Below, in pieces: positions 4,498 through 6,459 of a stretch of 6,459 bases of DNA. The stretch comes from Oscillospiraceae bacterium UBA3851 (GTDB lineage Bacteria > Bacillota > Clostridia > Oscillospirales > Oscillospiraceae). How positions within the stretch are numbered: the stretch's first letter is position 1; the number at the start of each line of letters is the position of its first letter. The notes under the pieces were generated by a model. That model made no database searches and was not told the origin of the DNA. It was given only the letters and a program-made list of their open reading frames with translations. The stretch covers positions 23,941-30,399 of the forward strand of contig DGHJ01000040.1 of NCBI GenBank assembly GCA_002392625.1. Reading direction: 5' to 3'. The translations under genes were made by a program, and so were the position numbers.

Positions 4498-6459
4498 TTA
4501 CTTCACGTGTTCTGACACGAAATCATCCACTGTGGCCAGCGCATCGTCCAGCTTAAGCACGTTGGTGCCGCCGCCCATGGCGCTGTCCGGCTTGCCGCCG
4601 CCCTTGCCGCCGCAGACAGCGCAGACACTGCGGATGAGGTCGCCGGCCTTGACGCCCCTGGAAACAGCCGCCTTGCCGCACACGGCAAGGAACGTAACCT
4701 TTTCGCCGTTGACGGAAGCCAGCACTGCGACGATGTTCTCATCCTTATCACGGAGGAAATCGCCCATCTGGCGCATGGTGCCGGCGTCCATACCGTCGTG
4801 GTGGGCCGTGACCACGCGCAGACCGCAGACGTTTCTGGCGGAGGTAAGGAACTGACGAGCCTCACCGAGGGAAGCCTCGGTGCGCATCTTCTCCAGAGCA
4901 CGGCGCAGTTCCTTCGTCTCTTCGGCCTGCTGCTCCATGCGGTCCAGCAGCTCATCGGGATTGGTCTTGAAGAACTGGGCAGCGCCGGTAAGCAGCCGGT
5001 TGGCACGCTCCAGTGCCTCCAGTGTCAGGCGGCCGGTGGTGGCCTCGATGCGTCGCACACCGGAAGCCACGCTGCTCTCGGATTTAATGTGGAAAAGGCC
5101 GGCCTTGGCGGTGTTGTCCAGATGGGTGCCGCCGCAGAACTCCATGGAGAAGTCGCCCATCTCCACCACGCGGACGGTGTCGCCGTACTTTTCGCCGAAC
5201 ATGGCAATGGCGCCCTTCTTCTTGGCCTCCTCAATGGGCAGTGTCTCCGTCACAACGGGGATACCCATTAGGATAGCGTCATTGACAAGGTTTTCTACTT
5301 TACGCAGTTCATCGGGACGCAGCGCCTCAAAATGGGTGAAATCGAAGCGGATCCGGTCCGGCTCCACAAGCGAGCCGGCCTGATGGACGTGATCGCCCAG
5401 CACCTTTCGCAGCGCGGCGTCCAGCAGATGGGTGGCGCTGTGGGCGCGGCGGATGGCGGTACGGCGCTCCGTGTCCAGCTTCACATGCACGCTGTCACCC
5501 ACCTTCAGCTCGCCGCTCTTCAATGTGCCCTCGTGGAGGTATTTGCCGCCCTTGTTCTTCTGTACGTCCGTCACGGCAAACAGCACGCCATCGGCAGAGA
5601 TCGTACCCTTATCGCCGATCTGGCCGCCCATCTCGGCGTACAGTGTGGTCTGATCCAGCACAACGATGGCATCCATGCCGGCCACGATCTCCTCACGGAG
5701 CTCACCGTCGGCCACGATGGCCAGCACCTTGGCCTCGGTCTCGTCCTGCTCGTATCCCACAAACTCGGTTGCAGGGATCTCCTTGCCCAGGTCCACGCCG
5801 GCCCAGCCCAGGTCGCCCAGGGCCTTGCGGGCCTCGCGGGCACGCTCCTTCTGCTCCTGCATCAGCTTCCGGAAGGACTCCTCATCCACAGTCAGGCCCT
5901 CGTCGGCGGCCATCTCGATGGTCAGGTCGATGGGGAAGCCAAAGGTATCGTACAGCTTGAAGGCGTCGGCGCCGGAGAACATAGTCTCGCCCTGGGCCTT
6001 GTGCTGCTCCAGCATTTCGGCGAAGATCTTCATGCCGCCGTCGATGGTGCGGGCGAAGTTCTCCTCCTCGGTGCGGATAACCTTGGTGATATAGGCCTGC
6101 TTTTCCCGCAGGTCGGGGTACTGGCACTCGTTCTCGTGAATGACGGTGTCCACCACCTCATAGAGGAAGGGCTCGTTGACGCCCAGCAGCTTGCCGTGGC
6201 GGGCGGCCCGGCGCAGCAGACGGCGCAGCACGTAGCCCCGGCCCTCGTTGGAGGGCAGAATGCCGTCGCAGATCATAAAGGTGGCGGAGCGGATATGGTC
6301 GGTGATGACCCGGAGGCTCACGTCACGCTTCTGGCTCTCGCCGTAGTGGGCGCCGGTGAGCGCGGACACCCGATGGGTGATGTTCATCACCGTGTCCACG
6401 TCGAAGAGGCTGGCCACGTTCTGGCACACACAGGCCAGGCGCTCCAGACCCATGCCGGT
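4498..6459 (-). CDS. alaS: Alanyl-tRNA synthetase (5' end cut by window edge)
   Basis: Charges tRNA-Ala with alanine and clears mischarged Ser- and Gly-tRNA-Ala. The frame is open to the right edge, giving 653 residues plus the stop of a protein normally about 870-880 long; about 220 N-terminal residues with class II motifs 1 and 2 lie outside. Numbering from the Met at 6453: class II motif 3 (GMGLERLA) is at the very edge; RVITDHIRSATFMICDGILP at 48-67 and RRLLRRAARHG at 77-87 belong to the catalytic/tRNA-recognition part; FGFPIDLT is at 171-178; TTLYAEMGGQIGDKG at 269-283 opens the editing domain. Editing-site metal ligands are present: His338 and His342 in HSATH, Cys440 and His444 in CGGTH. 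SSVASGVRRIEA is at 460-471. A helical coiled-coil stretch (about 502-536) leads to a C-terminal DHHA1 domain with CGGKGGGKPDSAMGGG at 614-629. No frameshift or missing key residue is seen. The HIT gene follows after 18 nt. Any T-box leader would be outside the window. Confidence 0.98.
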   Translation of the reverse strand, partial: TGMGLERLACVCQNVASLFDVDTVMNITHRVSALTGAHYGESQKRDVSLRVITDHIRSATFMICDGILPSNEGRGYVLRRLLRRAARHGKLLGVNEPFLYEVVDTVIHENECQYPDLREKQAYITKVIRTEEENFARTIDGGMKIFAEMLEQHKAQGETMFSGADAFKLYDTFGFPIDLTIEMAADEGLTVDEESFRKLMQEQKERAREARKALGDLGWAGVDLGKEIPATEFVGYEQDETEAKVLAIVADGELREEIVAGMDAIVVLDQTTLYAEMGGQIGDKGTISADGVLFAVTDVQKNKGGKYLHEGTLKSGELKVGDSVHVKLDTERRTAIRRAHSATHLLDAALRKVLGDHVHQAGSLVEPDRIRFDFTHFEALRPDELRKVENLVNDAILMGIPVVTETLPIEEAKKKGAIAMFGEKYGDTVRVVEMGDFSMEFCGGTHLDNTAKAGLFHIKSESSVASGVRRIEATTGRLTLEALERANRLLTGAAQFFKTNPDELLDRMEQQAEETKELRRALEKMRTEASLGEARQFLTSARNVCGLRVVTAHHDGMDAGTMRQMGDFLRDKDENIVAVLASVNGEKVTFLAVCGKAAVSRGVKAGDLIRSVCAVCGGKGGGKPDSAMGGGTNVLKLDDALATVDDFVSEHVK

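Noticed and set aside
5040..6094. Several 70-170-codon open frames on both strands within alaS.
   Set aside because: All are Arg/Ser/Pro/Ala-rich frame shadows of the continuous alaS reading frame, without start signals.

Overview
The window reads as an ordinary housekeeping segment of a moderately GC-rich, low-repeat bacterial chromosome. Strong purine-rich Shine-Dalgarno sites, G/C-ending codons, short intergenic gaps and the flavour of the proteins suggest a Firmicute of the clostridial/Oscillospirales type, probably a gut anaerobe. Key hints are a DUF2974/Mbeg1-like hydrolase, a zinc-type HIT protein and a clostridial-style UMP kinase. This taxonomic guess is inference only.

Layout. Positions 1-1164 (minus strand) carry pyrH (UMP kinase) followed by frr (ribosome recycling factor, cut by the left window edge). 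They are 35 nt apart and very probably one transcript. Positions 1165-1341 are a 177-nt AT-rich divergent promoter region, the only sizeable non-coding stretch. Positions 1342-2882 (plus strand) carry a metallo-beta-lactamase-fold hydrolase and an RluA-family RNA pseudouridine synthase, joined by an ATGA stop/start overlap. At 2890-2922 a GC-rich hairpin, apparently a bidirectional terminator, separates this pair from the convergent minus-strand operon. That operon runs alaS (alanyl-tRNA synthetase, cut by the right window edge), then a HINT-type histidine triad protein, then a DUF2974 alpha/beta-hydrolase. Its gaps are 18 and 23 nt.

How the genes fit together. Most products belong to translation or its nucleotide supply: ribosome recycling, tRNA charging, RNA pseudouridylation and UMP phosphorylation. 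The HIT protein plausibly cleans up nucleotide-phosphoramidate or aminoacyl-adenylate by-products next to alaS. The roles of the MBL-fold and DUF2974 hydrolases cannot be deduced from sequence alone.

I saw no tRNA, rRNA, CRISPR array, insertion sequence, prophage gene, toxin-antitoxin pair or defence gene. Nothing in the window clearly amounts to an undescribed system. The observations most worth following are the uncharacterised serine hydrolase at the end of the alaS operon, the alaS-HIT pairing, the MBL-pseudouridine synthase coupling, and pyrH-frr starting from its own promoter instead of following tsf.
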